NCBI GenBank assembly: GCA_017472565.1
Contig: JAFUPY010000018.1
Coordinates: 1 to 64,000, forward strand
DNA from: Eubacterium sp.
GTDB taxonomy: Bacteria; Bacillota; Clostridia; Lachnospirales; Lachnospiraceae
Direction of reading: 5' to 3'
DNA length: 64,000 bases
Shown: one piece after another, positions 49,759 to 59,540 of the stretch
Position numbering within the stretch: position 1 is the stretch's first letter
Layout: each line of letters starts with the position of its first letter
Notes under the pieces: generated by a model
Told to the model about the DNA's origin: nothing
Database searches by the model: none
What the model saw: only the letters and a program-made list of their open reading frames with translations
Translations under genes and position numbers: made by a program

Positions 49759-52068
49759 ATGAAGTTTCCAAAGAAAAAGAAAAAAGAACAGACAGAAGGC
49801 AAAAAAAAGCTGCGGTCTAAGATCTATGACCACATGCCTACCTTCATTCAACGAACCTTGCGCAAAACACCATTTCGCGCATTGGAAAACAACAGATTTT
49901 TCCAGGCATTGGAAAAATATTCCCTCATTGCTCATGCGGTTCTTGCAATGGTATTGATTTTTGTGATTGAATGGGTATCCCGCATGTCATTTACCTCTGC
50001 GGCATCCTTTGTGATTGATACCCCGCTGCGTTTCTTATTCAACGCACTTATCATCTACGTTACTTTACTTTTTGCATATTTGTTCCGCCACCGCGGTCTG
50101 GTACGTATTATCATCTCCGTGTTCTGGCTGTTGCTGGGTGTCGTCAATGGATTTATCCTGGCTTCCCGTGTAACACCATTTAACTTTACGGATTTAAAAC
50201 TGATCGGCGATCTGCTGTCCATGCAAGGCAGCAAATACTTCAGTGTATGGCAGGGTGTTTTAGTCGTCATCTGCCTGGCACTGTTATTAATCTTCCTGAT
50301 TGTCTACGCCGTACGGGGGCCTTTCTACAAAAAGAAGATCCACCGTTTCCGTAATCTGATCCTGTTGATCGTGGCCGTTATCTGCCTGCCGTTCATTGCA
50401 AAAGGTGCCATCCACACCGGCATTATGGCAAGTTACTTCGGTAATCTGGCGCAGGGCTATGCGGACTATGGATTTGTCTACAGCTTTGTGGCAAGTACCG
50501 TAGATACTGGCATGAGCGAGCCAAAAGGCTATTCCGAAAGTTCGGTGAATACCCTTCTGGAACAGATTGATGTGGGCGAAACCACACTGGACTCTGAAGA
50601 TATGCCAAACATCATTTTCGTCCAGTTAGAATCCTTTATCGACCCTACGGAAGTAAACTTCCTTACGGTTTCCCAGGATCCGATTCCAAACTTCAGAAAC
50701 CTGATGAAAAATTACACCAGCGGACATCTTACCGTTCCAATCGTTGGTGCCGGAACTGCCAACACCGAGTTCGAACTTCTTACCGGTATGGCACTTCGCT
50801 ACTTCGGACTTGGAGAATATCCATATAAGACCGTCTTAAAAGATACCACCTGCGAAAGTGCAGCTGGTGTGTTATCAGATTTGGGCTACGGCACACATGC
50901 CATCCACAACAATGGCGGTAACTTCTATGGCCGTGCCAATGTATTTGCCAACATGGGCTTTGACAGTTTCACCAGCAAAGAGTTGATGAATGCCACCAAG
51001 TACAATATCTTAAACTCCTGGCTGGAAGATGATATTCTCATCGAAGAGACCTTAAAAGTGCTGGATTCCACTGAAAACCAGTCCGACTTTGTATTTACCA
51101 TTGCGGTACAGAGCCATGGCAACTACCCAACCTATGAAGTATACGAAGATCCGGTGATTGAAGTGACCGGTGCCGAAACCGAAGAAAAAAATTACCAGTG
51201 GGAATATTTCGCCAACCAGATGTACGAAGTTGACCAGGTTGTCGGCCGCATGATTGAAGAACTTTCCAAACGGGAGGAAAAAACACTGGTGGTATTCTAT
51301 GGCGATCACCTGCCAACCATGGGACTTTCCGGTGCGGATATGGCAACTGGCGATTTATACAAAACCACCTATGCCACATGGAACAACTTTGGTCTGGAAA
51401 AAGCAGACAAAGACCTGACTACATACCAGATCATGGCATACATGATGGATCAGCTTGGCATCCACGAAGGAACCATTTTTACTTACCAGCAGGAATGTCT
51501 GGAAAACGAAGCTCTGGCAGCAAATGCCTCCACCGATCTGGAAACCCTGCAGTATGATCTGCTGTACGGCGAGCGTTATGCGTACAAGGGACAAGATCTG
51601 TATCCGCGCTCCGACCTGATCATGGGCGTGCAGGAAGTAGTCATTGAAGGAGACTATATCGACTACGAAGGAACCAAGCTAAACATTATTGGCAAGAACT
51701 TTACTCCATGGAGCAAGGTGTTCGTAAACGGGGAACGTGTAACCACCAGTTATCAATCCGGCACTCGTCTGTTGATCTTCTTAAAAGACGTGAACGACGG
51801 TGATACCATTGTTGTTAACCAGCTTGGGGCCGGCGAAACCATCTTCCGTTCCTCCAACGAATATATCTGGCACGAACCATACGGATTTGATGCAAGCGAT
51901 GAGGAAAATGCAGAAAATGTGGATGATGACGAATTAGTTGACACCCAGGAAGATGTGGTCAATACGGTTACCGACGAAGACGAAGAAGCCCATGATGCGG
52001 GTGATTCCCTGCAGGAACAGGTAAAAGATGCTCTGATTGATGCAGATGAAGATGTGATGAATGATTAA
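49759..52068 (+). CDS. LtaS-like sulfatase-family phosphoglycerol transferase with C-terminal extension (769 aa)
   Basis: A basic N-terminus, five transmembrane segments (about residues 55-215), then a sulfatase-type catalytic domain facing out: NIIFVQLESFIDPTEV, the probable nucleophile Thr in VGAGTANTEFELLTGM, and FYGDHLPTMGLSG. This matches lipoteichoic acid synthases and related enzymes that use phosphatidylglycerol. It is about 120-150 residues longer than typical LtaS: residues 600-705 form an IPT/TIG-like beta domain (LNIIGKNFTPWSKVFVNGER) and the last 60 are strongly acidic. Confidence 0.85.
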   Translation: MKFPKKKKKEQTEGKKKLRSKIYDHMPTFIQRTLRKTPFRALENNRFFQALEKYSLIAHAVLAMVLIFVIEWVSRMSFTSAASFVIDTPLRFLFNALIIYVTLLFAYLFRHRGLVRIIISVFWLLLGVVNGFILASRVTPFNFTDLKLIGDLLSMQGSKYFSVWQGVLVVICLALLLIFLIVYAVRGPFYKKKIHRFRNLILLIVAVICLPFIAKGAIHTGIMASYFGNLAQGYADYGFVYSFVASTVDTGMSEPKGYSESSVNTLLEQIDVGETTLDSEDMPNIIFVQLESFIDPTEVNFLTVSQDPIPNFRNLMKNYTSGHLTVPIVGAGTANTEFELLTGMALRYFGLGEYPYKTVLKDTTCESAAGVLSDLGYGTHAIHNNGGNFYGRANVFANMGFDSFTSKELMNATKYNILNSWLEDDILIEETLKVLDSTENQSDFVFTIAVQSHGNYPTYEVYEDPVIEVTGAETEEKNYQWEYFANQMYEVDQVVGRMIEELSKREEKTLVVFYGDHLPTMGLSGADMATGDLYKTTYATWNNFGLEKADKDLTTYQIMAYMMDQLGIHEGTIFTYQQECLENEALAANASTDLETLQYDLLYGERYAYKGQDLYPRSDLIMGVQEVVIEGDYIDYEGTKLNIIGKNFTPWSKVFVNGERVTTSYQSGTRLLIFLKDVNDGDTIVVNQLGAGETIFRSSNEYIWHEPYGFDASDEENAENVDDDELVDTQEDVVNTVTDEDEEAHDAGDSLQEQVKDALIDADEDVMND

Positions 52069-52088
52069 TCGTATTAAACCCGATCAAT

Positions 52089-52122
52089 AAAAAAAGAATG
52101 CGTCTTGACGCATTCTTTTTTT
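52089..52122. terminator. Bidirectional terminator
   Basis: AAAAAAAGAATGCGT and ACGCATTCTTTTTTT form a nearly perfect hairpin with a CTTG loop between the LtaS-like gene and lgt, which converge here. Confidence 0.9.
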
Positions 52123-52146
52123 ATATGCATATTGCGATATACAGCC

Positions 52147-52914
52147 TTATTTTTCAATTACTTTCTCCTGTCTTTTCAGGCAGATGGCCAGCATGCACAC
52201 ACCGGCAATCAGAATAAAGATAGAGATGAACTGTGATGTGGATAATGCTCCAACACTTCCACGTTCAATATCTCCACGGAAGAATTCTATGATAAATCTT
52301 CCCACACTGTAGAAGATCAGATAACAGCTGCTGACAACACCTGGCTTCTTCACTTTTCCTGCGATGATGCAAAGCACTGCAAAATGAAGGAAGTTCAAAC
52401 CGCTGGAAAACAGCTGTGTTGGAATCAATGGCACATTGTTTGGTGCAAACTGTGATTCAGTAAACACAATATGGCATGCAGAGTCTGTCTCCTTCCCATA
52501 GCAGCAGCCTGCCAAAAAGCATCCCAGACGGCCAAATGCCTGCGCCAGCGCTACGGATGGAAGAATCAGATCCATGTAGCTTAACAAACCGAACTTCTTG
52601 ATCCTGCTGTAGACCCAGCAGGCAAAAATACCAACGATAATGCCACCGTATACCACAAAACCGTCCGCCAGATCCAACATCATCTTCGGATTGGCAATAA
52701 TCTCATCAATGACCGTGATCCAATACAACAGCTTTGCACCAAACAGACCGAATACCACTGCACAGACCGCTAATGGAAATACATTCTTGCTTTCCAGTCC
52801 CAGTCTCTTCGCACGAAATTCTGCCACCAAATACGCAAGCACAATACCGATTGCGATCATCAGTCCATATCCATAAATTGTAAAATTACCAATGGTTATA
52901 ATCTCATTATGCAT
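52147..52914 (-). CDS. lgt: Prolipoprotein diacylglyceryl transferase
   Basis: A 255-aa protein with about seven transmembrane segments (ITIGNFTIYGYGLMIAIGIV at the start; GGIIVGIFACWVYSRIKKFG). The Lgt signature region FGRLGCFLAGCCYGKETD is visible, and SVGRFIIEFFRGD near the C-terminus. It moves the diacylglyceryl group to the lipobox cysteine of lipoproteins such as PotD, which is encoded next to it. Confidence 0.96.
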   Translation of the reverse strand: MHNEIITIGNFTIYGYGLMIAIGIVLAYLVAEFRAKRLGLESKNVFPLAVCAVVFGLFGAKLLYWITVIDEIIANPKMMLDLADGFVVYGGIIVGIFACWVYSRIKKFGLLSYMDLILPSVALAQAFGRLGCFLAGCCYGKETDSACHIVFTESQFAPNNVPLIPTQLFSSGLNFLHFAVLCIIAGKVKKPGVVSSCYLIFYSVGRFIIEFFRGDIERGSVGALSTSQFISIFILIAGVCMLAICLKRQEKVIEK

Positions 52915-53024
52915 AGTTTATACTCTCTTTTTTCACTCTTTTATTATTCATTCCTCAAAAAAGAAACATCCATTCAATCCTCGCGGAGCGTATACCATCT
53001 TGGTATTCCCATCAAAATCCCCTG

Positions 53025-54164
53025 CTATTGCTGCCAAAAGAAGGTCGTTACCGACTTCAGTTCCTTCCACCAGGCAGAATAATATTCAATCGTATCCGTA
53101 TCCAACTGGCGATATACCTCGCAGTTTTCAAAAGCCTCTTCATCCGGGAATACAAATGGATCACTCAAGGTTTCCTCATCCAACTGGGCTAACACTGCCT
53201 CATTTGGAGATGGATAATACACATACTCGAAATTCTTCATGGCAATGTCTTCTCTGCAGAGGAAATCCAAAAACAACAGAGCACCTTCTACATTCGTCGC
53301 AGACTTTGGAAGCATCCAGCAGTCTACCCACAGGTTAGAGCCTTCCTTCGGCACTACGTACTGCAGCTTTTCATTGTACTCGTTGGCAAGATAAGTCTCA
53401 CCGGAATAACACACCGCAATGGATGCATTTTCCGCCACCATTTCCTCTCGCACTTCATCTACGAAGTACGCTTCCACGTCCTTTTTTTGATCGATCAACA
53501 GTTCAAAAGCTGTGTCAATCTCATCTCTGTCTGTGGTATTCAGGGAATAGCCAAGATACTTTTCCGCAATCATCAGGGCATCCCTCACGTTATTGGACAT
53601 GATGATCTCTCCTGCATACTCGCCATTAAAAAGCACTTCCCAGCTGTCAATCTCGCCCTTGATCAGATCCTCGTTATAGAGCAGCCCCACCGTCCCATAA
53701 AAATAGGGAATGGCGTACTGGTTTTCCGGGTCAAACACCTGGCAGATCTCCCAGTATTTGTCCCCTATATTATCTACATATTCCATCTGAGATTTGTCGA
53801 TTTCTAAGGCATGTCCCTCCTGGATCAGGCGTTCGATGATGTATTCAGAGGAACAGATCAGATCGTAATCAATCGCCCCCGCAATATACTTGGAGTACAT
53901 TTCCTCAGGGTTGACACATTCCTCGTACTTCACTTCAATGCCGGTCTCCGCTTCAAACTGCCTTAAGACGGACTTGTCTATATATTCACCGTAATTAATG
54001 ACTGTGATGGTACTGCCCTTGGATGATCGCTCCGAAATCGCCGACCCCTGGGCACTGGTATTGCCTGCATTCGGTGCCTCCTGGGAGCCACAGCCCGCCA
54101 AAAGCCCCACCGCCAATCCAGCCACAGTCAAAACAGATAACACTCTTTTTTTCATCTGCTTCAC
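53025..54164 (-). CDS. potD: Polyamine-binding lipoprotein
   Basis: Lipoprotein signal peptide with lipobox LAGCGS at residues 22-27 after a hydrophobic core. The mature protein has TITVINYGEYIDKSVLRQFE and GIEVKYEECVNPEEMYSKYI, then YAIPYFYGTVGLLYNEDLIK, the usual layout of spermidine/putrescine-binding PotD. About 379 aa, normal length. It is the last gene of the potABCD operon. Confidence 0.95.
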   Translation of the reverse strand: MKQMKKRVLSVLTVAGLAVGLLAGCGSQEAPNAGNTSAQGSAISERSSKGSTITVINYGEYIDKSVLRQFEAETGIEVKYEECVNPEEMYSKYIAGAIDYDLICSSEYIIERLIQEGHALEIDKSQMEYVDNIGDKYWEICQVFDPENQYAIPYFYGTVGLLYNEDLIKGEIDSWEVLFNGEYAGEIIMSNNVRDALMIAEKYLGYSLNTTDRDEIDTAFELLIDQKKDVEAYFVDEVREEMVAENASIAVCYSGETYLANEYNEKLQYVVPKEGSNLWVDCWMLPKSATNVEGALLFLDFLCREDIAMKNFEYVYYPSPNEAVLAQLDEETLSDPFVFPDEEAFENCEVYRQLDTDTIEYYSAWWKELKSVTTFFWQQ

Positions 54165-54203
54165 CTTAATTTCATATCAAAATAGTCTTTGCAAGCGCAA
54201 TCC

Positions 54204-55019
54204 CTATGCTCTCTTGTATGCCTTCATCAGTTTTTGCTGTCTCTTCTCGGAGATGCGTGGAAGATAGTTCACGCAGAGCAGGATCACAAGGATAACCGCA
54301 AAAATCAGTGTGGACAGGGCATACAACTCCGGCTTGATACCGCGCTTTAACTCGCCGTAGATCAGGGTTGACAGGGTGTTGATGCCTGCGCCCTTTGTAA
54401 AGTAAGAGACTACAAAGTCATCCATAGACATGGTCAGCGCCATGAAAAATCCAGACAACACCGACGGCAGAATATCAGGAAAAATAACCTTGAAAAATGC
54501 CTTCGGCGCCGTGGCTCCCAAGTCCCTGGCCGCCTCATACACTGCCACATCCATTCGCTGCAGCTTGGGCATGATACTCAATATGACATACGGGATATTG
54601 AAGGTTACATGAGCCAGCAGAATACTGCTAAATCCCAGCGGCAAAAATCTAACGAACCAAAGCATCAGCGCAATACCGGTTACAATATCCGCATTCAGCA
54701 TTGGGATATTGCCAAGCCCCATCACGATGGAGTAATTGCGTTTTCTCATGGCATCGATGCCAAGTGCCCCTAAAAGTCCAATCACGGTGGCAATGCCTGC
54801 AGAGGCAAACCCAATAACTATGGTGTTTTTCAGTGCCAGCATAATATCTGCATTCTGCAGCAGCATCTGATACCACTCCAGCGTAAATCCACCCCAAACA
54901 ACACGGGATCTGGAATCATTGAAGGACAGCACGATCAACACCGCAATCGGCGCATACAGGAAGATCACGATCAAAGCCACGTAAAATTTCATGATAAAGT
55001 TCTTAATCCATGTTACCAT
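54204..55019 (-). CDS. potC: Polyamine ABC transporter permease PotC
   Basis: A 271-aa membrane protein with six hydrophobic segments (MKFYVALIVIFLYAPIAVLI; IGFASAGIATVIGLLGALGI). The EAA loop reads YEAARDLGATAPKAFFKVIF, where the ATPase docks. It overlaps potB by seven bases. With PotB it forms the channel for polyamine uptake. Confidence 0.95.
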   Translation of the reverse strand: MVTWIKNFIMKFYVALIVIFLYAPIAVLIVLSFNDSRSRVVWGGFTLEWYQMLLQNADIMLALKNTIVIGFASAGIATVIGLLGALGIDAMRKRNYSIVMGLGNIPMLNADIVTGIALMLWFVRFLPLGFSSILLAHVTFNIPYVILSIMPKLQRMDVAVYEAARDLGATAPKAFFKVIFPDILPSVLSGFFMALTMSMDDFVVSYFTKGAGINTLSTLIYGELKRGIKPELYALSTLIFAVILVILLCVNYLPRISEKRQQKLMKAYKRA

Positions 55020-55831
55020 ACCACCTTACCTGACCCTTCCTTATCACTTTTCATTGTAAACAGCATACTTATCAGTACAAATACCATCAAGGCGATGGAC
55101 AGACCTGAGCCTAAGTTCCAGTTCATGGTAGTGATAAATTCCTGCTCGATAATATTACCGATCAGCTGTATCTTACCGCCGCCCAAGATGTCTGAGATGG
55201 CAAATGTAGTCAGAGAAGGTACAAATACCATTGTGATCCCACTTGCAATTCCCGGGAAGGACAATGGCAGCATAATCTTCGTAACAACCTTGCTCTGTCC
55301 GGCTCCCAGATCTCTGGCAGCTTCAATCACGTCTTCATTGATTTCCATAACCGCATTGTAGATTGGCAAAATCATAAACGGCAGATAATCGTACACCATA
55401 CCAATGACAATGGCAATCACAGAATTGCTCCAATGCTGGGTCGGCAATCCAACCGACTCTAAAATCATATTCAAAATACCATTTCGGGCCAAAATCAGCT
55501 GCAATGCCATAATACGGAGAACAAAGTTCATCCACATTGGCAGAATAACCACCAGGATAATAAATCCCTTTCTGCCCAGATTCAGCTTGCGCAGGATCAA
55601 CGCCAGCGGATATGACAACACCAGACAGATGGCCGTACATACCAGCGCCAACACAAGGGAAAGCAGAAAGGCCTTGCGATGGACGGGTTCAAATATTGCC
55701 AGCACATTTTCCAATGTGAACTGACCACCTCCGTCGGTAAAGGCATTCACCAAGATCATCACCAACGGAAGGATTGTAAATCCAATAATCCACACCACAT
55801 ATGGCACGGATAGATATCGTCTTTTACTCAT
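55013..55831 (-). CDS. potB: Polyamine ABC transporter permease PotB
   Basis: Starts at MSKRRYLSVPYVVWIIGF behind AAAGG; the in-frame TTG start upstream is rejected. It has six transmembrane segments, with SLVLALVCTAICLVLSYPLA and the EAA loop EAARDLGAGQSKVVTKIMLP. The C-terminus is basic and acidic mixed. It forms a dimer with PotC. Confidence 0.94.
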   Translation of the reverse strand: MSKRRYLSVPYVVWIIGFTILPLVMILVNAFTDGGGQFTLENVLAIFEPVHRKAFLLSLVLALVCTAICLVLSYPLALILRKLNLGRKGFIILVVILPMWMNFVLRIMALQLILARNGILNMILESVGLPTQHWSNSVIAIVIGMVYDYLPFMILPIYNAVMEINEDVIEAARDLGAGQSKVVTKIMLPLSFPGIASGITMVFVPSLTTFAISDILGGGKIQLIGNIIEQEFITTMNWNLGSGLSIALMVFVLISMLFTMKSDKEGSGKVVW

Positions 55832-55941
55832 TCTTATATAACCTTTCGGTTTTTTCTTTTGATTCAAAAATTTATTCTAATAGAAGATCTGTTTCTTTTC
55901 CGAAATCTCTTCCGCATTTACTCTCTTAAAATCTGAATTTT

Positions 55942-57015
55942 CTACTCGTCCTTCTTAATGACTTCCTGAGCAGAAGAAACCGGTTTGTGCATAATCTGGA
56001 TATTAGCAGGCTCTACATAGATGCCAACTTCAGACCCAACAATCGCCGGCAGCGTGGAGTGGATCATCCACTCGTAGTCCCGAACCACAACCTTGATCTC
56101 ATAATGAACGCCCTTAAACAGCACAGACTGTACAAGACCGTCTAAAATACCCTCTCCCTTTGGCCGCACCACCACGTCCTCCGGGCGGATCACCACGTCT
56201 ACATTTTCATTCCTGCCAAATCCTGTATCTACACAGACAAATGGCTTGTCCTGAATAATGACCAGCTTGTCTTCCGGCATCACACCGTCAATAATATTAC
56301 TGTCTCCAATAAAGTCTGCAACAAACGCATTCTGCGGCTCATTGTAAATATCCACCGGTGTGCCCATCTGCTGAATCAGCCCCTGGTTCATAACAACGAT
56401 ACGGTCAGACATGGTCAGCGCTTCTTCCTGATCATGGGTAACGTACACAAACGTGATGCCTACCTCGTTCTTGATCTTAACCAGCTCACGCTGCATATCC
56501 TGACGAAGCTTTAAGTCCAGCGCGCCCAGCGGTTCATCCAAAAGCAGGATCTCCGGTTCGTTTACGATAGCTCTTGCAATGGCAATACGCTGCTGCTGAC
56601 CACCACTAAGGGAGGTTGGCTTACGATTTTCAAACCCTTCCAACTCAACCAGCTTCAACGCATACTTAATCTTATCATCAATGTAAGACTTGCTCTTATT
56701 CTTCAGTTTCAAACCAAATGCAATATTGTCTGCCACAGTCATATGTGAAAACAGAGAATATTTCTGAAAAACGGTATTGATATGACGCTTATCAGGACTG
56801 AGGCGTGTAATGTCCTTTCCCTCAAACATAACTCTTCCCTGATCTGGCATTTCAAAACCGCCGATAATTCTCAAGGTAGTCGTCTTTCCACATCCGGATG
56901 GTCCAAGGAGTGTGACAAACTCATTTTTCCCAATTTCCAGATTCAGATTATTCAAAATCATCTTGTCATCAAAAGACTTTGTGACATTTTCCAATTTTAA
57001 AATTGCATTTTCCAA
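55942..57015 (-). CDS. potA: Polyamine ABC transporter ATPase PotA
   Basis: Starts with TTG at [16 protein letters not shown], seven bases after GGAGG; the longer ORF with an ATG upstream runs through this ribosome binding site. Walker A is [16 protein letters not shown] near residue 40, the ABC signature [15 protein letters not shown] near 135, Walker [15 protein letters not shown], and a C-terminal TOBE domain ([20 protein letters not shown]). It powers PotBC. Confidence 0.94.
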   Translation of the reverse strand: MENAILKLENVTKSFDDKMILNNLNLEIGKNEFVTLLGPSGCGKTTTLRIIGGFEMPDQGRVMFEGKDITRLSPDKRHINTVFQKYSLFSHMTVADNIAFGLKLKNKSKSYIDDKIKYALKLVELEGFENRKPTSLSGGQQQRIAIARAIVNEPEILLLDEPLGALDLKLRQDMQRELVKIKNEVGITFVYVTHDQEEALTMSDRIVVMNQGLIQQMGTPVDIYNEPQNAFVADFIGDSNIIDGVMPEDKLVIIQDKPFVCVDTGFGRNENVDVVIRPEDVVVRPKGEGILDGLVQSVLFKGVHYEIKVVVRDYEWMIHSTLPAIVGSEVGIYVEPANIQIMHKPVSSAQEVIKKDE

Positions 57016-57074
57016 TGATTTTCCTCCGTCTGGCAAGCCAGCAGCTTACCAGTATTCGTTTATACTATAAAAAA

Positions 57075-57623
57075 TTAGAAGGTTGGCGGTGTACTGATCC
57101 AGACAAGCTTTGCCGGGCGTGCACCCTGATTCTCAATATAATGAATCTTGGTCGCCTTAAAATAGAAAGACTCTCCCTTTCCAACCGGATATACTTTTTC
57201 CCCCAAATGCAGATGGATCTTTCCGGCCAACACATAGCCGTATTCCTCTCCATCATGTGGCTTGTGCTCTGCCAGCTTCTGATGCGGCTGCAATTCCACA
57301 AGCAATGGCTCCATCTGATTTTTCTGTGCCATCGGCACTGTCCACTGGGTACTGTTGCCGGCATCGTCCAATTTTTCAAAATAGTCAGACGCTTTGAACA
57401 CAATCTGTTCATTCTGTGTTTCCTTGAAAAAGTCAGACATATCAGTTCCCAGGCATTCCACCAGATCCAGCAACGTAGCTACAGAAGGTGCTACCTGCCC
57501 ACGTTCCAGCTGCGAAATGTATCCTTTGGTCAATTCGGTTCTGTCTGCCAGTTCCTGCTGAGTCAGACCATTCTGGTTTCTCAAGTCCTTGATTTTCTGT
57601 CCTATGACGGCATTGATATCCAT
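57075..57623 (-). CDS. XRE-cupin regulator of the pot operon (PuuR-like, 182 aa)
   Basis: Residues 6-62 form a helix-turn-helix (GLTQQELADRTELTKGYISQ) and residues 110-180 a cupin domain (HKPHDGEEYGYVLAGKIHLH). The same architecture occurs in PuuR-type sensors of polyamines. It is upstream of potA in the same direction, 59 bases away, so it is likely to respond to polyamines and control the operon including itself. Confidence 0.9.
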   Translation of the reverse strand: MDINAVIGQKIKDLRNQNGLTQQELADRTELTKGYISQLERGQVAPSVATLLDLVECLGTDMSDFFKETQNEQIVFKASDYFEKLDDAGNSTQWTVPMAQKNQMEPLLVELQPHQKLAEHKPHDGEEYGYVLAGKIHLHLGEKVYPVGKGESFYFKATKIHYIENQGARPAKLVWISTPPTF

Positions 57624-57724
57624 AAAAATTACTCCTTAAAACAACGGAAAAAGCAGACCACATACGTGGTCCGCTGTACTGCTTATAAACTTCTTGTCAC
57701 AATTCAGTAACACCAAACAAAAGA

Positions 57725-57775
57725 TTTAGAATTACTAAACTAGCTAAATTATACTGCTATTAAACAAAAAGTCAA
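57725..57775 (-). promoter_or_regulatory. Promoter and operator upstream of the pot regulator
   Basis: On the minus strand TTGACT (57770-57775) and TATAAT (57748-57753) are separated by 16 bases. Just downstream of the -10 is TTTAGTAATTCTAAA (57725-57739), palindromic except the central bases, a likely operator for the XRE-cupin protein. Confidence 0.6.
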
Positions 57776-57812
57776 CTATTATTGTTAGTTTTTTATGTAT
57801 TTTTTGTGTATA

Positions 57813-58586
57813 TTACTCTGACGCCGGAATCTGCTTCCCTGTCACATCAATGGTATAGTTGTCTTTAACAATCAGCCCGGAAATCGGCACGAACTGATAC
57901 CCCTGCCCTTCCAGATTGGTCAGCATCTCATCCAGTGCCTGCGCCGTGTACTTGGCGCCGTTGTGACAAAGAATAATTGCGCCATTATCCAGATGCTCGT
58001 TGTCGCACACCTGAGAAATCACCTGATCCACGCCATAATCCTTCCAGTCCAGGCTGTCCACGCTCCATTGAATGGTATAATACCCACATTCCTTTGCCGT
58101 AGTAATCACTTCATTGTCATAATCCCCGTAAGGCGGACGAAACAGTGTCATCTCGTATCCGGTCAGTTCCTTCACCCTGTTATGGACTGTCATAAGCTCT
58201 GTTGTAATCTCTTCCGCCGACAACTCACTCATATTCGGATGGGTCTCACTGTGATTGCCAAGATCATGACCTGCCGCCAGAATCGCCTTCACATCCTCCG
58301 GATAGGACTCCACCCAACCACCGGTCATGAAAAAAGTGGCCTTTACATTATGTTTGGCAAGAATTTCCAAAATTTGCGGAGTATCTTCGTTCCCCCAGGC
58401 AGCATCAAAAGAAATTGCAATCTTTGGTTCCTCTGTCTGAACACAATAGATTGGCAGTTCCTTTCCACTGGCATTACTGCTGACACGGATCACGTCCGGA
58501 TGTTTTTCCAATGCCAGGAAAAACAGTAATACCACCGCAATGGCAAGCGGCACGATCAGAATCTTTTTCATATACTTACGTTTCAT
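57813..58586 (-). CDS. PdaB-like polysaccharide deacetylase (257 aa)
   Basis: An N-terminal anchor (ILIVPLAIAVVLLFFLALEK) followed by a NodB-type deacetylase domain: IAISFDAAWGNEDT (Asp motif 1), LGNHSETHPNMS (His metal ligands) and TLFRPPYGDYD, with GAIILCHNGAKY near the end. These are all needed for zinc-dependent N-deacetylation of peptidoglycan sugars. The FDAAWGN motif and length fit sporulation PdaB of Bacillus and Clostridia. It stands alone. Confidence 0.88.
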   Translation of the reverse strand: MKRKYMKKILIVPLAIAVVLLFFLALEKHPDVIRVSSNASGKELPIYCVQTEEPKIAISFDAAWGNEDTPQILEILAKHNVKATFFMTGGWVESYPEDVKAILAAGHDLGNHSETHPNMSELSAEEITTELMTVHNRVKELTGYEMTLFRPPYGDYDNEVITTAKECGYYTIQWSVDSLDWKDYGVDQVISQVCDNEHLDNGAIILCHNGAKYTAQALDEMLTNLEGQGYQFVPISGLIVKDNYTIDVTGKQIPASE

Positions 58587-58628
58587 ACTAATACACGTTC
58601 CCTAACTTATGTTTTCTATAAGTATATG

Positions 58629-58670
58629 AAAAACCTCGAATTCCTATCACACATAGAAATTCGAGGTTTT
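58629..58670. terminator. Terminator of the HTH/membrane pair
   Basis: AAAACCTCGAATT and AATTCGAGGTTTT pair exactly, with T and A runs at both ends, immediately after the HTH gene's stop on the minus strand. Confidence 0.85.
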
Positions 58671-58675
58671 ACTTT

Positions 58676-58870
58676 TTATTCTTCCCAAAACAACTCATCC
58701 AATGTCCGATCCAATGCCTTGCAAATGGCAATACACAAGTTGATCGTTGGATTATAGTCACCTTTTTCAATTGCACTGATTGTCTGTCTGGAAACCCCCA
58801 CCAGCACGGCTAATTCCTGCTGTGACAGATCCTTCGCTGCACGCGCGGATTTTAATCGTAAGTTCTTCAT
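58676..58870 (-). CDS. XRE-family regulator, single domain (64 aa)
   Basis: Starts MKNLRLKSARAAKDLSQQEL, with VGVSRQTISAIEKGDYNPTI as the recognition region and LCIAICKALDRTLDELFW at the end. This short YdaS/Cro-type form often controls the membrane protein gene encoded just upstream, with which it is spaced by three bases. Targets not known. Confidence 0.9.
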   Translation of the reverse strand: MKNLRLKSARAAKDLSQQELAVLVGVSRQTISAIEKGDYNPTINLCIAICKALDRTLDELFWEE

Positions 58871-58873
58871 GGC

Positions 58874-59398
58874 TTACTCAACCTCTCTTTTGTCCTGCAT
58901 CCATTTTATCAGCATTGCCACCAAAATAACAGCTAAAAAAATAGCAACGATCAAATTATAGGCCGAGCTATGCAATACACCGTCTGTATACCATGCACCA
59001 TGCATACCTGCGGAAATACCAATTGCCAGATTGACAACACCTGCAATAATCAAAAGTATGATGTAGTTTTTGACGCGATTATTCAATCCCCAATACGCTT
59101 CGTGGAAAATGCAATAAACCACATGCACCCCCGAAGCCAGCAGGAGCCCGCAAATCATTAAAAATCCTACCGGAAGTGTCACATCGACCCCTGTGTCAAC
59201 CATAAAAAAGATGATATTAAAAATCACATATGCAAAAAAAGCATATCGATACCCTTTGCCACGCTCAATCATCTGTCGCTCGTCATACTTTGTTTTTTCA
59301 GCCCCATCTATCTGCAATATCTTTCTTGCCACCAATCGAAACAATACTGCCACTGCAACAAGTCCACACACAAATCCAATTACCCATGATTCATTCAT
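58874..59398 (-). CDS. Multi-pass membrane protein of the HTH pair (174 aa)
   Basis: Starts at MNESWVIGFVCGLVAVAVLF behind GGAGGAATTAGT; the longer ORF upstream is rejected. Five hydrophobic segments are visible (YAFFAYVIFNIIFFMVDTGV; VGFLMICGLLLASGVHVVYC; IILLIIAGVVNLAIGISAGM and a last one). No catalytic residues are visible. HTH plus small membrane protein is a frequent two-gene unit in Firmicutes, whose function is mostly unknown. Confidence 0.8.
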   Translation of the reverse strand: MNESWVIGFVCGLVAVAVLFRLVARKILQIDGAEKTKYDERQMIERGKGYRYAFFAYVIFNIIFFMVDTGVDVTLPVGFLMICGLLLASGVHVVYCIFHEAYWGLNNRVKNYIILLIIAGVVNLAIGISAGMHGAWYTDGVLHSSAYNLIVAIFLAVILVAMLIKWMQDKREVE

Positions 59399-59540
59399 AC
59401 TAATTCCTCCACTTCTCATATCGCGCCGGCCGTTCGCGAACACTTCGTTTCGAATTCATTGTAATCTTTTAGTTCCATAATGTCAAGTATATTTTACATT
59501 TTATATGCTATTAATGGAATTTTGAACCCGGGATTTTGGA

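Noticed and set aside
59440..59540. tRNA gene as the target site of the tyrosine recombinase
   Set aside because: No cloverleaf or TTCGANNC T-loop could be found in the region.
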